Shown: positions 51,687-60,722 of the stretch, piece after piece
Layout of the letters: every line of letters starts with the position of its first letter
How positions within the stretch are numbered: position 1 is the first letter of the stretch
Assembly (NCBI GenBank): GCA_027487485.1
Contig: JAIYDN010000012.1
Span: 1 to 64,000, forward strand
DNA: 64,000 bases
Direction: 5' to 3'
Source: Planctomycetaceae bacterium
GTDB taxonomy: Bacteria > Planctomycetota > Planctomycetia > Pirellulales > Pirellulaceae
The notes under the pieces: generated by a model
What the model saw: the letters and a program-made list of their open reading frames with translations, nothing else
Database searches by the model: none
What the model was told of the DNA's origin: nothing
Position numbers and translations under genes: made by a program

Positions 51687-52298
51687 TTAGTACGGAATAG
51701 ACAGATCTGGGCCGGTTGCCGAAACGCGCTGCGCGTACTTGGCCAGAATGTCGGTCTCGATATTGATGGAATCTCCAACCTGAAGCGAACCTAGTGTGGT
51801 CACTTGAAGCGTGTGTGGTATTAAGGCCACGCTGAATCCGTGATCGTCTGCGTCTACGAGCGTCAGGCTTACACCGTCTAACGTTACCGATCCCTTCGAG
51901 GCCATTTGGCGAAGCAGGGCCAGGTCGGCGGTGAAAAAGAGGTAAGACCATTGGCCTTCATCGCGCCTTTCGGTCAGTCGCCCAAGGCCATCCACGTGTC
52001 CCGAAACAAAATGACCACCCATTCGGTCACCAACGCGAAGGGATCGTTCGCAGTTGACTCGGTCTCCCAACTTCAACTTTCCGAGGCTGGTTCTAGAAAG
52101 AGTCTCAGCCCCGAGTTCAAACCAGCAAGTTGTGCCTTGGATGGCGACGACCGTTAAGCAGCAACCATTGAGAGCGATGCTGTCTCCCAGGCAAACACCA
52201 TCGGAGAGGCTTGCTAAATCAAATCCCATACGCATTCCAGGGCCGATGCGTTGGCTTTCCATCAGTGAAACGGTCGATTCGACCAAGCCGGTAAACAT
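51687..52298 (-). CDS. ribE: Riboflavin synthase, alpha subunit
   Basis: 203 residues, two similar lumazine-binding halves. The start MFTGLVE, LGDSIALNGCCLTV, the GGHFVSGHVDG repeat signature and LDGVSLTLV are diagnostic. It dismutates two lumazine molecules to riboflavin. rsmA lies 17 bases upstream on the same strand; no riboswitch precedes it. Confidence 0.96.
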   Translation of the reverse strand: MFTGLVESTVSLMESQRIGPGMRMGFDLASLSDGVCLGDSIALNGCCLTVVAIQGTTCWFELGAETLSRTSLGKLKLGDRVNCERSLRVGDRMGGHFVSGHVDGLGRLTERRDEGQWSYLFFTADLALLRQMASKGSVTLDGVSLTLVDADDHGFSVALIPHTLQVTTLGSLQVGDSINIETDILAKYAQRVSATGPDLSIPY

Positions 52299-52315
52299 GG
52301 TTTGAGGGTGTCGTC

Positions 52316-53245
52316 CTATGAAGGATCTGTGGCGGTCAATGGTTTGTTTGCCAGTGTCATTAAGCGAGTTGCCTCAAGCAAATCAATAATCTGCTCGACA
52401 GAAAGCTGCTCTGCTCGCAAGTTCGGTTCGTGACCAAGCTTCTCAAGAATTTGATCCACCTGCGGTTTTGTAAGATCATCCTGCGTTGCGGTATGCAATT
52501 GACTGCGAATGAACTTTCGACGATGGAAGAACAAAGCTCTTAGATGAGTGTGGTAGTAATTCAGGTCAACAATCCGCTTTCGTTTTTCAGGATTGGGGAC
52601 GACTTGAATAATCGCGGAGTCCACTTTGGGGCTGGGCCAAAAGACACTTGGAGGCAGGATTCTAAGAATCTGGCAATCGCAAAGGCTCTGCATCCAAATC
52701 GTAAGGGCGCTGTAGTCTTTGCAGCCCGGGGCTGCGATAATCCGTTGAGCCAGCTCCTTCTGAATGGTAACCACCATTTTGTGCGGCACGGGGTCCACGG
52801 TAAGGAGATTGCTGATGATCGGTGTAGCAACGTTGTAGGGAAGATTCGCAACAAGCTTCAGCCTGGCATTGGGAATGGTCGCCATCTTCTCGCGAACCGT
52901 CACGAGCATTTCTTCGCGCAGGTTGTTTTTGTTTCGCAGCGCATCAAACGACAGCATCGTGACGTTGGTTGCCGCTCGTAGTTCTTTGGCGGCCAAGGCT
53001 TGCAGATCGCGATCGATTTCCACGGTGATCACTTCGCCGGCAAGCGGGGCCATCAGTTTGGTTAAGGAGCCAACACCGGTCCCGACTTCCAAGATCACGT
53101 CGGTCTTTTCGATCTCTGCACCCTTGACCAAGATGTCAAGGAGATTCAGGTCAACCAGAAAGTTCTGGCCGTACTTGGTCTTCGGCTGCAATCCAGCCCG
53201 TTCCAGTGTTTTGGCCAGAAACGAAAGCGTCTGTCGTTCAGTCAT
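52316..53245 (-). CDS. rsmA: 16S rRNA dimethyladenosine transferase RsmA (KsgA)
   Basis: 309 residues from the ATG at 53245; codons upstream to 53350 overlap ridA and are not expected to be used. Motif X is KYGQNFLVD, motif I ILEVGTGVGSLT, acidic loop ITVEIDRD and motif IV LVANLPYNVATPII. It dimethylates two adjacent adenosines near the 3' end of 16S rRNA. The C-terminal helical domain ends normally. It starts 13 bases after the ridA stop. Confidence 0.95.
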   Translation of the reverse strand: MTERQTLSFLAKTLERAGLQPKTKYGQNFLVDLNLLDILVKGAEIEKTDVILEVGTGVGSLTKLMAPLAGEVITVEIDRDLQALAAKELRAATNVTMLSFDALRNKNNLREEMLVTVREKMATIPNARLKLVANLPYNVATPIISNLLTVDPVPHKMVVTIQKELAQRIIAAPGCKDYSALTIWMQSLCDCQILRILPPSVFWPSPKVDSAIIQVVPNPEKRKRIVDLNYYHTHLRALFFHRRKFIRSQLHTATQDDLTKPQVDQILEKLGHEPNLRAEQLSVEQIIDLLEATRLMTLANKPLTATDPS

Positions 53246-53258
53246 TATCAAATTCAGT

Positions 53259-53726
53259 CTATGGTTTGACTTCAAAAATCGCTTCGACTTCGACAGCCAT
53301 TCCATTGGGCAATGCGTTGGTCCCAAGTGCGCTACGAACGCCAATACCATGATCGCTGCCCCATAAATCCACGAAGACTTGGCTGCAACCGTTGATCACC
53401 AAAGGCGATTGACCGAAATCGTTGGTGCATCGAACAAGCCCCAGCAATTTGACCAGCCGGACAACACGATCCAGTGATCCGAGGCCGGCTTTCAGAGTAG
53501 CCAGCATCGCGAGCGCCGTTTGCTTGGCGGCAGCCTGTCCCTGTTCGACATTCAGATCGTCCCCAACGCAGCCAAGCATCAACTTCCCGTCCGATTGAAG
53601 TGGACCATGACCGGATACGTAGGCCAAATTGCCCACAATCAACATGGGTTTGTAAAGCCCCACGGGTTTTGGTGCTGGGGGGAGCTGCAAACCTAACTGT
53701 TCCAGTTTGGCATCGATCATCGACAC
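53259..53726 (-). CDS. RidA/YjgF-family protein
   Basis: 155 residues from a GTG at 53726 (an ATG six bases later is possible). LIVGNLAYVSGHGPL, NVEQGQAAAKQTALAML and RSALGTNALPNGMAVEVEAIFEV match the Rid family, with the conserved Arg near 130 that marks likely imine/enamine deaminases. It would detoxify reactive 2-aminoacrylate-type intermediates in the cytoplasm; subfamily not resolved. It is upstream of rsmA and ribE on one strand. Confidence 0.88.
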   Translation of the reverse strand: MSMIDAKLEQLGLQLPPAPKPVGLYKPMLIVGNLAYVSGHGPLQSDGKLMLGCVGDDLNVEQGQAAAKQTALAMLATLKAGLGSLDRVVRLVKLLGLVRCTNDFGQSPLVINGCSQVFVDLWGSDHGIGVRSALGTNALPNGMAVEVEAIFEVKP

Positions 53727-53734
53727 AGTTTAAA

Positions 53735-53739
53735 CCTCC
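53735..53739 (-). promoter_or_regulatory. Shine-Dalgarno GGAGG deciding a GTG start for the Rid gene
   Basis: GGAGG read on the minus strand lies eight bases before the GTG at 53726, better than its 14-base distance to the following ATG. Confidence 0.5.
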
Positions 53740-53780
53740 GGTTGATTCGTCAAAAAACGTTCAGAATCCCGGAGGTTATA

Positions 53781-54188
53781 TCATTTTGAGGGCGACCTAT
53801 CAGGGGGAAATCCAAAGATCTTCTCGAACAATTTTTCCCCCAGGTCCACTTTTTCCGCAATTGGAGCTTGGTTCCAGGTCCAGATACTTGGTTCCACAAA
53901 CAGGACCGGACGGGGAATTTCGGCGGGCAGTTTTTCGCTCATCAATGTCAACAATTGAAGTTCTTCTTGAGTCAAACGATGCAATTTGGCAAGGCGTCGA
54001 AATAGTTTATGAGGGTTGTCGCTGGGCTTCCTGATCCAAGAGATTAAAAGGTAGACTCCCTTCCAAATTGCGAGGGCAATCATCAATGCAGCAACCGGCA
54101 GAGTAAGCCACCACCACTTAAAAAGAAGCCGGTCATACCCCTCTATGCGTTGAATCGCAGCAAGAACGTTGAGAAAATTCGGGAGCAT
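53781..54188 (-). CDS. Small single-pass membrane protein, family not recognised
   Basis: 135 residues. One helix at about 25-52 (WWWLTLPVAALMIALAIWKGVYLLISW) precedes a cytoplasmic tail with RLAKLHRLTQEELQLL and a Pro-rich end. The start shares one base with the upstream HEAT-protein stop (TAATG), indicating coupling and perhaps a complex in which this protein tethers its partner to the membrane. Confidence 0.65.
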   Translation of the reverse strand: MLPNFLNVLAAIQRIEGYDRLLFKWWWLTLPVAALMIALAIWKGVYLLISWIRKPSDNPHKLFRRLAKLHRLTQEELQLLTLMSEKLPAEIPRPVLFVEPSIWTWNQAPIAEKVDLGEKLFEKIFGFPPDRSPSK

Positions 54189-55774
54189 TACGGCGTTTCC
54201 TTGATCTGTGAAATGGCAAAATTGGCCGCAACGCGAACGTTGGCATCTTGGTCGTCAAGCAATGGGTCCAGGAACTCGCTTGCATCGCGTCGGCTCAAAC
54301 CAGGAGCAATCGTGTAAATTGCTTCGATTCGAACCGCATCGTTTTTGTCTTGAAGGCCTTCCATCGCAACTTGTCCCAAACGGCCGTCGGACCCCAAAAA
54401 GCGAATCGCTTTGATTGCTCGGGCCCTTTTAGTATGCGACTGCGATTTGGCTTCCTGTTCTATAAATTCGACATGGCTTCGGTCCGCGATTCGAACCATT
54501 TTGCCGTAAGCTTGTAGGTGAGCATCAGGCCAATCGTCAAAGTGGTTCAGCAGCTCCTCGCACTGGAAATCGGAGAACGCATACTCAATAGCGGAACGAA
54601 TGATGGCGGATTGAGTTTCGTATAACTTCAGCATTCGATCTAACTGGATTCTAAGATCCGCTTTCCATGGGGGTGGTACGTAGGCATCAAGATCGGGAGC
54701 CTCGAAATGGTCGCTCAGAACCATCAGGACTAGCTCAGGCTTGAGCGAACTCAAGCTTCGCATGGCAGCCGCACATTCTGGCTCTGCCTTCGAATCACCC
54801 GTTTCTAGCAGATCCAGAATGTTTGCAAGCATCCGATCGGGCGTCATATCGGAAGCCGTAAAAAGCTTGAGCATCGAGCATCGGTGCTGCATCGAATGGG
54901 ATTCTGACATCATGTCATAGTCTTCCATAAATCGCATTGAGATACCTTGACGCAGATTTTGGTTTAGTAGAGGCGTCACCCCAAAGCGATCCATGAGCTC
55001 CGAAAGAAGCGAAGTGTAGCTGTCTCCTTTTCTTTCCCCCACCAGCTGCAGGGCGTCATGCAATGGCCCTTTGCTCCATAGAATTCCAGCCGTTAGTTCT
55101 AAAACTTCCAGCCGATGGGAATGCCTCAGTTGTCGAATCGCGATCTTGGAAAGCGAGTCCCGCCGATCGGGTCGGAATAGCTCCTTGAGGGCATCATCTT
55201 CCCAATGCGATGCACATAGCCATGCGTCAATAATCTGAGTGACGCGATGCTCATGAAATCGTTCCATAGAACGCCAAAGCTCGGTCAGCAATGTCTCCCT
55301 AGCTTCATCCGTCGAGCCGACACGCTGCCTTCTGGCTTTTGAACCATAATGACACGCCAATTCCGACAGCAGCTCTATCGCAACCATCTGCTGAGGTTCT
55401 TCCGGTGAACTGGCAACGCGAACCACATGGTGAAATTGAGAACTGATCCGAAGCTTCGCGATCGCAACAATGGCTCGTTGCATGCGAACAGGATCTTGGT
55501 CCGCCAAGCAGGCCTCGATCGGTGCTAACAATAATGGTATTTGGCTTTGCAAAAGCGGAATTTCTTGGTCGCTGCAATGATCGATCTTCTCGACGATCAC
55601 GGCCATCTCCCGTTCCCCCCCGCGAGCCACCAGCGTCTGAAGGGCCGCTAAACGAATCCGATCGTAAGGGCTACAAACCGCTTGACCCAAGACATCGATA
55701 CTGGCGGAATTCGAACGAAGCCCCAGCATTTGGAAAGTGTCTTTTTGAGGTTGAGTGAGTGCCGCAATGATCAT
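54188..55774 (-). CDS. HEAT-repeat protein of unknown function
   Basis: 528 residues, almost all helical, no signal peptide. HEAT-like repeats are seen at both ends: SPYDRIRLAALQTLVARGG near 34 and NDAVRIEAIYTIAPGLSRRD, DANVRVAANFAISQIKE near the C-terminus. The middle is more divergent. Likely a scaffold rather than an enzyme. It is coupled to the small membrane protein downstream. Confidence 0.7.
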   Translation of the reverse strand: MIIAALTQPQKDTFQMLGLRSNSASIDVLGQAVCSPYDRIRLAALQTLVARGGEREMAVIVEKIDHCSDQEIPLLQSQIPLLLAPIEACLADQDPVRMQRAIVAIAKLRISSQFHHVVRVASSPEEPQQMVAIELLSELACHYGSKARRQRVGSTDEARETLLTELWRSMERFHEHRVTQIIDAWLCASHWEDDALKELFRPDRRDSLSKIAIRQLRHSHRLEVLELTAGILWSKGPLHDALQLVGERKGDSYTSLLSELMDRFGVTPLLNQNLRQGISMRFMEDYDMMSESHSMQHRCSMLKLFTASDMTPDRMLANILDLLETGDSKAEPECAAAMRSLSSLKPELVLMVLSDHFEAPDLDAYVPPPWKADLRIQLDRMLKLYETQSAIIRSAIEYAFSDFQCEELLNHFDDWPDAHLQAYGKMVRIADRSHVEFIEQEAKSQSHTKRARAIKAIRFLGSDGRLGQVAMEGLQDKNDAVRIEAIYTIAPGLSRRDASEFLDPLLDDQDANVRVAANFAISQIKETP

Positions 55775-56068
55775 CGTCTTGAACTTTTTGCCCCAGGGAA
55801 ACCACTAGATCGCTCTCCCGTTGTCGACTGCAAACCCGTCCATTCATGATCAGACGGTTGCGTTTCTCGCGGTTCAAACCAAGTAAAATAGTGGATTTGC
55901 CGGTCGTGACGGTGGAATCGGTGGTAAAAGCCTATGGAAAATGCAATAATCCGTGGGCCTTTGGCTATTGATGGACTTCGGGGAACAAGCTACCATATCG
56001 AGCCCGTTTTAGACGGGAGACTCCATTTTGTTTTGCTCACACCTATTTTTTGACGGCATTTGACGGCT
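55775..56068. other. Intergenic region upstream of rpsR
   Basis: 294 bases between the divergent HEAT gene and rpsR. It contains short T-rich stretches near 56026-56050 but no clear promoter pair, tRNA or hairpin. Confidence 0.35.
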
Positions 56069-56353
56069 ATGTTTAATTCGCGTCGCCCACCTAACGGAAA
56101 AAGAGTTCCTCGCAAGCGAGCGCGTGTGCGGACAAAAATCAAGAAGCGTGACCCACTATTGGTTGAAGGCAAACGCCCACGTCCAATGTACGTGGATTAC
56201 AAAGATATCGAGCTACTGACCAAGCTGGTCAATCGTCATGGCCGAATCGTTAGCCGTCGCAAGTCGGGTTGCTCCGCTGCTAGCCAACACGCGGTCAGCC
56301 AAGCTGTAAAGCGTGCTCGGTTTATGGCCTTGATGCCTTACGTCGGAGAGTAA
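56069..56353 (+). CDS. rpsR: 30S ribosomal protein bS18
   Basis: 94 residues from the ATG at 56069; a TTG nine bases upstream is in frame. The basic N-terminal tail (RRPPNGKRVPRKRARVRTK) is followed by VDYKDIELLTKLVNRHG, the RRKSG turn and AVKRARFMALMPYV, matching bS18. No rpsF, ssb or rplI is nearby, unlike the common operon. Its stop overlaps the thioesterase start (TAATG). Confidence 0.95.
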   Translation: MFNSRRPPNGKRVPRKRARVRTKIKKRDPLLVEGKRPRPMYVDYKDIELLTKLVNRHGRIVSRRKSGCSAASQHAVSQAVKRARFMALMPYVGE

Positions 56354-56823
56354 TGTCTTCCGCCTTTCTTTGGGAGCGTCGTGTCGAATTCCATGAGACC
56401 GACGCAGCGGGCATTGCTCACTTTTCTTCCCTGTTAATCTTCATGGAGCAGGCTGAACACGCGCTGCTCCGATCCCTGGGATTGAGTGTCGCATCGCATG
56501 CGACAAGTCACGCCAAAGAACAGCGTCATAACGGCCCGGATTTGCGCTGGCCCCGAATTCGCGTCGAAGCTCAGTTTGAGTCCCCGGTCCGATTCGAAGA
56601 TGTCTTAACGATCCAAACTCAGGTTGCTGCAATCGGGCAAACAAGCGTGGTCTACCAGCATCGTATCTCGGTGGATCAACTGCTCGTTGCGACCGGCAGC
56701 ATGAAATGCGTTTGCTGCTTGATGGAAGATTCCAAGCTTTCCAGCCACAGGATCCCGGATTCGGTCCGGCAACTTCTTTCCAGGCACATCATTGATCCAT
56801 CGAATGATGGTTCCGTCACATGA
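56353..56823 (+). CDS. Hotdog-fold acyl-CoA thioesterase (YbgC/4-HBT-like)
   Basis: 156 residues. The start RRVEFHETDAAGIAHFSSL, with an Asp-containing active-site loop and the following helix LLIFMEQAEHALLRSLG, is the 4-hydroxybenzoyl-CoA thioesterase/YbgC pattern. Expected activity is hydrolysis of short- or medium-chain or aromatic acyl-CoA. It is coupled to rpsR by a one-base overlap, with no metabolic neighbour to suggest a substrate. Confidence 0.85.
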   Translation: MSSAFLWERRVEFHETDAAGIAHFSSLLIFMEQAEHALLRSLGLSVASHATSHAKEQRHNGPDLRWPRIRVEAQFESPVRFEDVLTIQTQVAAIGQTSVVYQHRISVDQLLVATGSMKCVCCLMEDSKLSSHRIPDSVRQLLSRHIIDPSNDGSVT

Positions 56824-56944
56824 TAAGATGATCCCAGAGGGAATGAAGGTTCAAGTGGTTCAAGGATTGGGCCAAAGAATCCTCGCATTCCCTGTCACCA
56901 TCGATTTTCAGTCCGTTACTAATGTATTCAGCGTGAGGCGATAA

Positions 56945-57964
56945 ATGGTTCGAGTTGGACTTGTTGGGATCGGTTTCATGGGCTGGATTCATCAGCTTGC
57001 CTATCGCCGTTGCAAATCAGCAAAATTAGTTGCGTTCTGTTCGCGAGATCCGAAGAAAAGGACCGGGGATTGGCGAGGAATCCAAGGGAACTTCGGACCG
57101 CCAGGTGAGCAGATTGCGTTGGATGAAATCGAGGTCTTTGAGACGCTCGAGCAAATGGTAAAGTCACCCAATATCGATGTCATCGATATCTGCTTGCCGC
57201 CTCATCTGCATGCTGAAGCAGCTCTGCTGGCCTTCGAACACGGAAAGGATGTGTTTTGCGAGAAGCCATTGGCCTTGTCTGTACCTGACTGCCAGAAAAT
57301 CATGGCCGAGGCAGCTCGCCACCAAAAACTTGCACTGGTTGCACACGTGCTTCCCTACATGGGCGCATTCGCACTGGCGACGAAATTGGCTCTGGATGGA
57401 ACGTATGGGAAGCCGATCGGCGGGTACTTCAAACGGATCATATCGAACCCAACCTGGATCCCCGACTTTTACGCCAAAGATAAAGTGGGTGGGCCCTTAG
57501 TTGATTTGCATGTTCATGATCTGCATTGGATTCATTTGCTGTTTGGGAAACCCAATCGAGTCCACGCGGTTGGACGCCGACAAGGCGACGTCGCGAAATT
57601 TGTGCATGTGCTCTACCAATATGACGACGAAAACATCGCGGTTTCTAGCAGCTCGGGAGTCATCGACGGGCCAGGCAGGCCCTTCACGCACGGGTTCGAA
57701 TTGCAGCTGGAAAACGCAACGCTGCACCATGAATTCGCAGCCTTCTCCGATGGTGCCGAAACTATGCCTCTCAAGATTGTGACCCGCGATGGTCAAGTCA
57801 TTCGGCCCGAGCTGCCCGCCAGCGATGAAATCGATGCATTCGTGGCTGAAATTGAAGACATGGCACGAAGCGTTACCTCCAGAATTCCAGCAGCATGCTT
57901 AGATGGAGACCGTGCAGCCAACGCGATCGAACTCGCAATCGAAATACAGAATAAGCTTACGTAA
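56945..57964 (+). CDS. Gfo/Idh/MocA-family oxidoreductase
   Basis: 339 residues. Rossmann loop VGLVGIGFMGWIHQ, then FCSRDPKK, DICLPPHLHAEAAL and CEKPLALS; the C-terminal half contains LVDLHVHDLHWIHLLFG. Members reduce or oxidise sugars and inositols with NAD(P). Planctomycetes carry many paralogues and the substrate cannot be named. It precedes an aldo/keto reductase on the same strand after a 199-base gap. Confidence 0.88.
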   Translation: MVRVGLVGIGFMGWIHQLAYRRCKSAKLVAFCSRDPKKRTGDWRGIQGNFGPPGEQIALDEIEVFETLEQMVKSPNIDVIDICLPPHLHAEAALLAFEHGKDVFCEKPLALSVPDCQKIMAEAARHQKLALVAHVLPYMGAFALATKLALDGTYGKPIGGYFKRIISNPTWIPDFYAKDKVGGPLVDLHVHDLHWIHLLFGKPNRVHAVGRRQGDVAKFVHVLYQYDDENIAVSSSSGVIDGPGRPFTHGFELQLENATLHHEFAAFSDGAETMPLKIVTRDGQVIRPELPASDEIDAFVAEIEDMARSVTSRIPAACLDGDRAANAIELAIEIQNKLT

Positions 57965-57971
57965 CGAAAAA

Positions 57972-58007
57972 GGCCAAGGTGTACCGCTCCATCGTCACAC
58001 CGTGGCC
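57972..58007 (+). terminator. Imperfect hairpin after the oxidoreductase
   Basis: GGCCAAGGTGT and ACACCGTGGCC pair with one A-G mismatch around a 14-base loop, seven bases after the stop. No U tract. Confidence 0.4.
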
Positions 58008-58163
58008 CTGAATCGAGCAATCTCAACCTAGGTTGCGATTGCGTTCCAATCCGTTCTACTGATGTCATCGACACGCCTTCGAAGTAGGGTGTATTGAAAT
58101 AAATTCTGACCGAACAGCTTACCTAAACATATCTGCTCACCACCCGCACACAGGACTACTCCG

Positions 58164-59156
58164 TTGAATTCTTCTGCACCGCTTTCGATTCCAGTGACGA
58201 ACTCCCGACCCATGCCTGCCGTAGGCCTTGGATATTGGAAAGTGCCCCCTGCTCAGGCGCCAAGCCTTACCGTTGACGCAATCGGAGCCGGCTACCGCCA
58301 TTTGGACTGCGCGTCGGATTATGGAAACGAACCTGGAGTGGGGCAAGGAATTACAGAGGCTCTTTCCAAAGGCTTGTGTAGCCGAGACGATCTTTGGGTA
58401 ACCAGCAAGTTATGGAATACTTACCATCGCCCGGAACATGTAAGACCAGCTTTGGAACGATCTCTTCAGGACCTGCAGCTCGATTACCTCGATCTTTACT
58501 TGGTCCATTTTCCAATCCCGCTGCAATTTGTGCCGTTTGAAACGCGATACCCCGCCGGCTGGTTTTTCGATCCGAGTGAGCCGAACCCAAAAATGGTTCC
58601 CGATGCAGTGCCTATTCGCGAAACCTGGCAAGCGATGGAGGAACTTTTGAAGTCGGGAGTCGTGCGCGCGATCGGAGTCAGCAATTTTGGAACGTCCCTC
58701 ATTCGCGATTTGCTCTCGCAATGCACCGTGCGTCCCAGCGTATTGCAGGTAGAATCCCACCCGTATTTAGTACAGCCAAAACTGCTTCGTTACTGCCAGG
58801 AACAATCGATCGCTTACACGGCTTTCTCGCCCTTGGGCGCTCCCTCCTACATCCCCATTGGAATGGCAACGGACGAAGATTCGGTACTGTCCCATCCCTT
58901 GCTGATGGGAATGGCGGAAAAGTATCGAAAGTCCACCGCACAAATCGCTTTGCGATGGGGGGTGCAACGAGGCACGGCTATTGTGCCAAAAACGTGCCAA
59001 TCAAATCGCCTTCGCGAGAATCTCGACATCGCCGACTTTTCGCTTTCGCAAGAGGACATGGACAGCATCAGCCAACTCGATAAAAACCAACGCTTCAATG
59101 ATCCAGGAGTCTTTTGCGAAAAAGCCTTCGGTTGCTTCTTCCCAATTTACGAATAG
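58164..59156 (+). CDS. Aldo/keto reductase
   Basis: 330 residues from a TTG start; the first ATG lies past the fold's beginning. The AKR tetrad can be seen in DCASDYGNE (Asp and Tyr), TSKLWN (Lys) and LVHFPIP (His). NADPH-binding segments GVSNFG and IVPKTCQSNRLREN follow. Length and the YPAGWFFD loop resemble xylose/aldose reductase-type AKRs. Substrate unknown; likely an aldehyde or sugar. Confidence 0.9.
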   Translation: MNSSAPLSIPVTNSRPMPAVGLGYWKVPPAQAPSLTVDAIGAGYRHLDCASDYGNEPGVGQGITEALSKGLCSRDDLWVTSKLWNTYHRPEHVRPALERSLQDLQLDYLDLYLVHFPIPLQFVPFETRYPAGWFFDPSEPNPKMVPDAVPIRETWQAMEELLKSGVVRAIGVSNFGTSLIRDLLSQCTVRPSVLQVESHPYLVQPKLLRYCQEQSIAYTAFSPLGAPSYIPIGMATDEDSVLSHPLLMGMAEKYRKSTAQIALRWGVQRGTAIVPKTCQSNRLRENLDIADFSLSQEDMDSISQLDKNQRFNDPGVFCEKAFGCFFPIYE

Positions 59157-59217
59157 CTTACAAATCGTTCAGGATGCGTGCCCGGGCTTGAATTCGTGTC
59201 CGGCACTGGAGGCGGTA

Positions 59218-60057
59218 TCAGCGCATTACCTCCAGCCGGCTGTTATCCGCAGGAATCAGCCCAATCTTGTGGGCTCGAACGGACAGAGCGTCCAGCGCTG
59301 CTTGGCCGACGTCACCAAGATCCAGTGTCCAATCGTTCACGTAAAGGTCAACGTGCTGAAGCAAAACGTCGTCCTCAAACTCTTGAGCGTATTGTCGCAT
59401 CGTCGTTAGCGTTTCCTGGCGATGCCTCATCGCGTATTGTAACGAAGAATTAACAACGGACTGGACACGAGCCAAAACGTCGGTTGATAGGGCTCGCGAT
59501 CCAAGGATGCCTCCTAAAGGCAAAGGGCACTGGGTCTCGGTTTCCCATCTTGAACCAAGATCCTCCACCAAATAGAGCCCCTCTTGTTGCCATGTGAAAC
59601 GACCTTCGTGAATGCAAACTCCAAAGTCGGCGCTCAGGTCCCTCAGACGTGGCATGATATCGGAAAAAACGACTTGTTCCAGCAAGGTGGTTTCCGGGTA
59701 AAAAAGTCGAAACAGGAGTGTTGCGGTCGTATGCTGGCCGGGACACAACGTGCGTTGCAGCGTCGAGTTTGGGACAGTGTTCGGTTTCGATGCCAATAGC
59801 AAAGGCCCAACACCGAACCCTAGCGCTGAACCGCTAGGCAACACGACCATCTTGTCTGCCAAAACTAATGCGGCATGAAAGCTGGCTTTGCAGATATCGA
59901 ACTCGCCCCGAAATAGGCGAGAATTGAGTTGTTGGATATCAAGGAGCTCGATTTGAAAATCGAGACCCTGCCAATCCACTCGGTGATGCATCAACGCATG
60001 AAATGCAAAGGTGTCATTGGGGCAGGTTGAAATTCCTAGTCGTATCGTTTGCATCAT
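59218..60057 (-). CDS. mqnD: 1,4-dihydroxy-6-naphthoate synthase MqnD
   Basis: 279 residues from the ATG at 60057, overlapping the mqnB stop (ATGA). LGISTCPNDTFAFHAL and FDICKASFHAALVLAD, with the EDLGSRW and LGGILGSRAL segments, identify MqnD of the periplasmic-binding-protein-like fold. It converts cyclic dehypoxanthine futalosine to dihydroxynaphthoate in the futalosine menaquinone pathway. Earlier in-frame codons extend the frame but overlap mqnB. Confidence 0.94.
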   Translation of the reverse strand: MMQTIRLGISTCPNDTFAFHALMHHRVDWQGLDFQIELLDIQQLNSRLFRGEFDICKASFHAALVLADKMVVLPSGSALGFGVGPLLLASKPNTVPNSTLQRTLCPGQHTTATLLFRLFYPETTLLEQVVFSDIMPRLRDLSADFGVCIHEGRFTWQQEGLYLVEDLGSRWETETQCPLPLGGILGSRALSTDVLARVQSVVNSSLQYAMRHRQETLTTMRQYAQEFEDDVLLQHVDLYVNDWTLDLGDVGQAALDALSVRAHKIGLIPADNSRLEVMR

Positions 60058-60722
60058 GAAGCTAAAATTCTTGAAACGAAGGCTTCTACAGCCCGCATGG
60101 CTGCATCCACTTTCCAATGACCGCGATTCCGATCCCCTGCAACATTCGAAATTCCTCGAACAATGCGCAGAGGGACTTGAGCGAATCGACACGCCACGGC
60201 AACGGAAAAACCTTCCATGTCTTCAGCAACAGCATGCGGAAATTTCGAACGCTTCTGCTCAGCCTCTTGTGAGTTGGATGAGGCCGCACAGCAGGTTAGG
60301 AGCTGCAAAGATTGGGTGGTCGAGCCGTCGACCCCCGGAACGCACGGCCCGAGCGACAAATGACATCCGATCGGTTCTGCTAACGTATCGTTTTGGCAAA
60401 GGCCCCATTGAAGCCAACCCATTTCATCTGCAGTCTCAAAACCGTTACCCGATCCGGCTCCAATTCCATAACAGGCAACTTGGTCAAATTCAGCCGCTGT
60501 GCCTACTTCAGCAAGGCCCTGAAGAGCCCCAGCAATCCCGAACAAGATGACCTTCTGTGGTTTCAGTTGCTCTATCAATCTGCTTGTTCGAATCCCCGAG
60601 ACAACCGGTCCAAATCCGACTAGCTCCAACCTCGCATGGTGGTTCGAAAGATTTTCGAGAAATGAGCTCGAAAGGTGATCGAGCTCGAATTGGGTTGGGA
60701 CTAATAGTAGCGTGTGTAGCAT
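60054..60722 (-). CDS. mqnB: Futalosine hydrolase MqnB
   Basis: 222 residues. Nucleoside phosphorylase/hydrolase fold: LLLVPTQFEL, VILFGIAGALQG, the AEDMEGFSVAVAC substrate loop and RGISNVAGDRNRGHW. It cleaves hypoxanthine from futalosine. The gene directly follows the nucleotidyltransferase-like gene and is coupled to mqnD. mqnA, mqnC and mqnE are not in the window. Confidence 0.92.
   Translation of the reverse strand: MLHTLLLVPTQFELDHLSSSFLENLSNHHARLELVGFGPVVSGIRTSRLIEQLKPQKVILFGIAGALQGLAEVGTAAEFDQVACYGIGAGSGNGFETADEMGWLQWGLCQNDTLAEPIGCHLSLGPCVPGVDGSTTQSLQLLTCCAASSNSQEAEQKRSKFPHAVAEDMEGFSVAVACRFAQVPLRIVRGISNVAGDRNRGHWKVDAAMRAVEAFVSRILAS

Noticed and set aside
51670-52315. FMN riboswitch near ribE
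   Set aside because: Only 17 bases separate ribE from rsmA, leaving no room for an aptamer.
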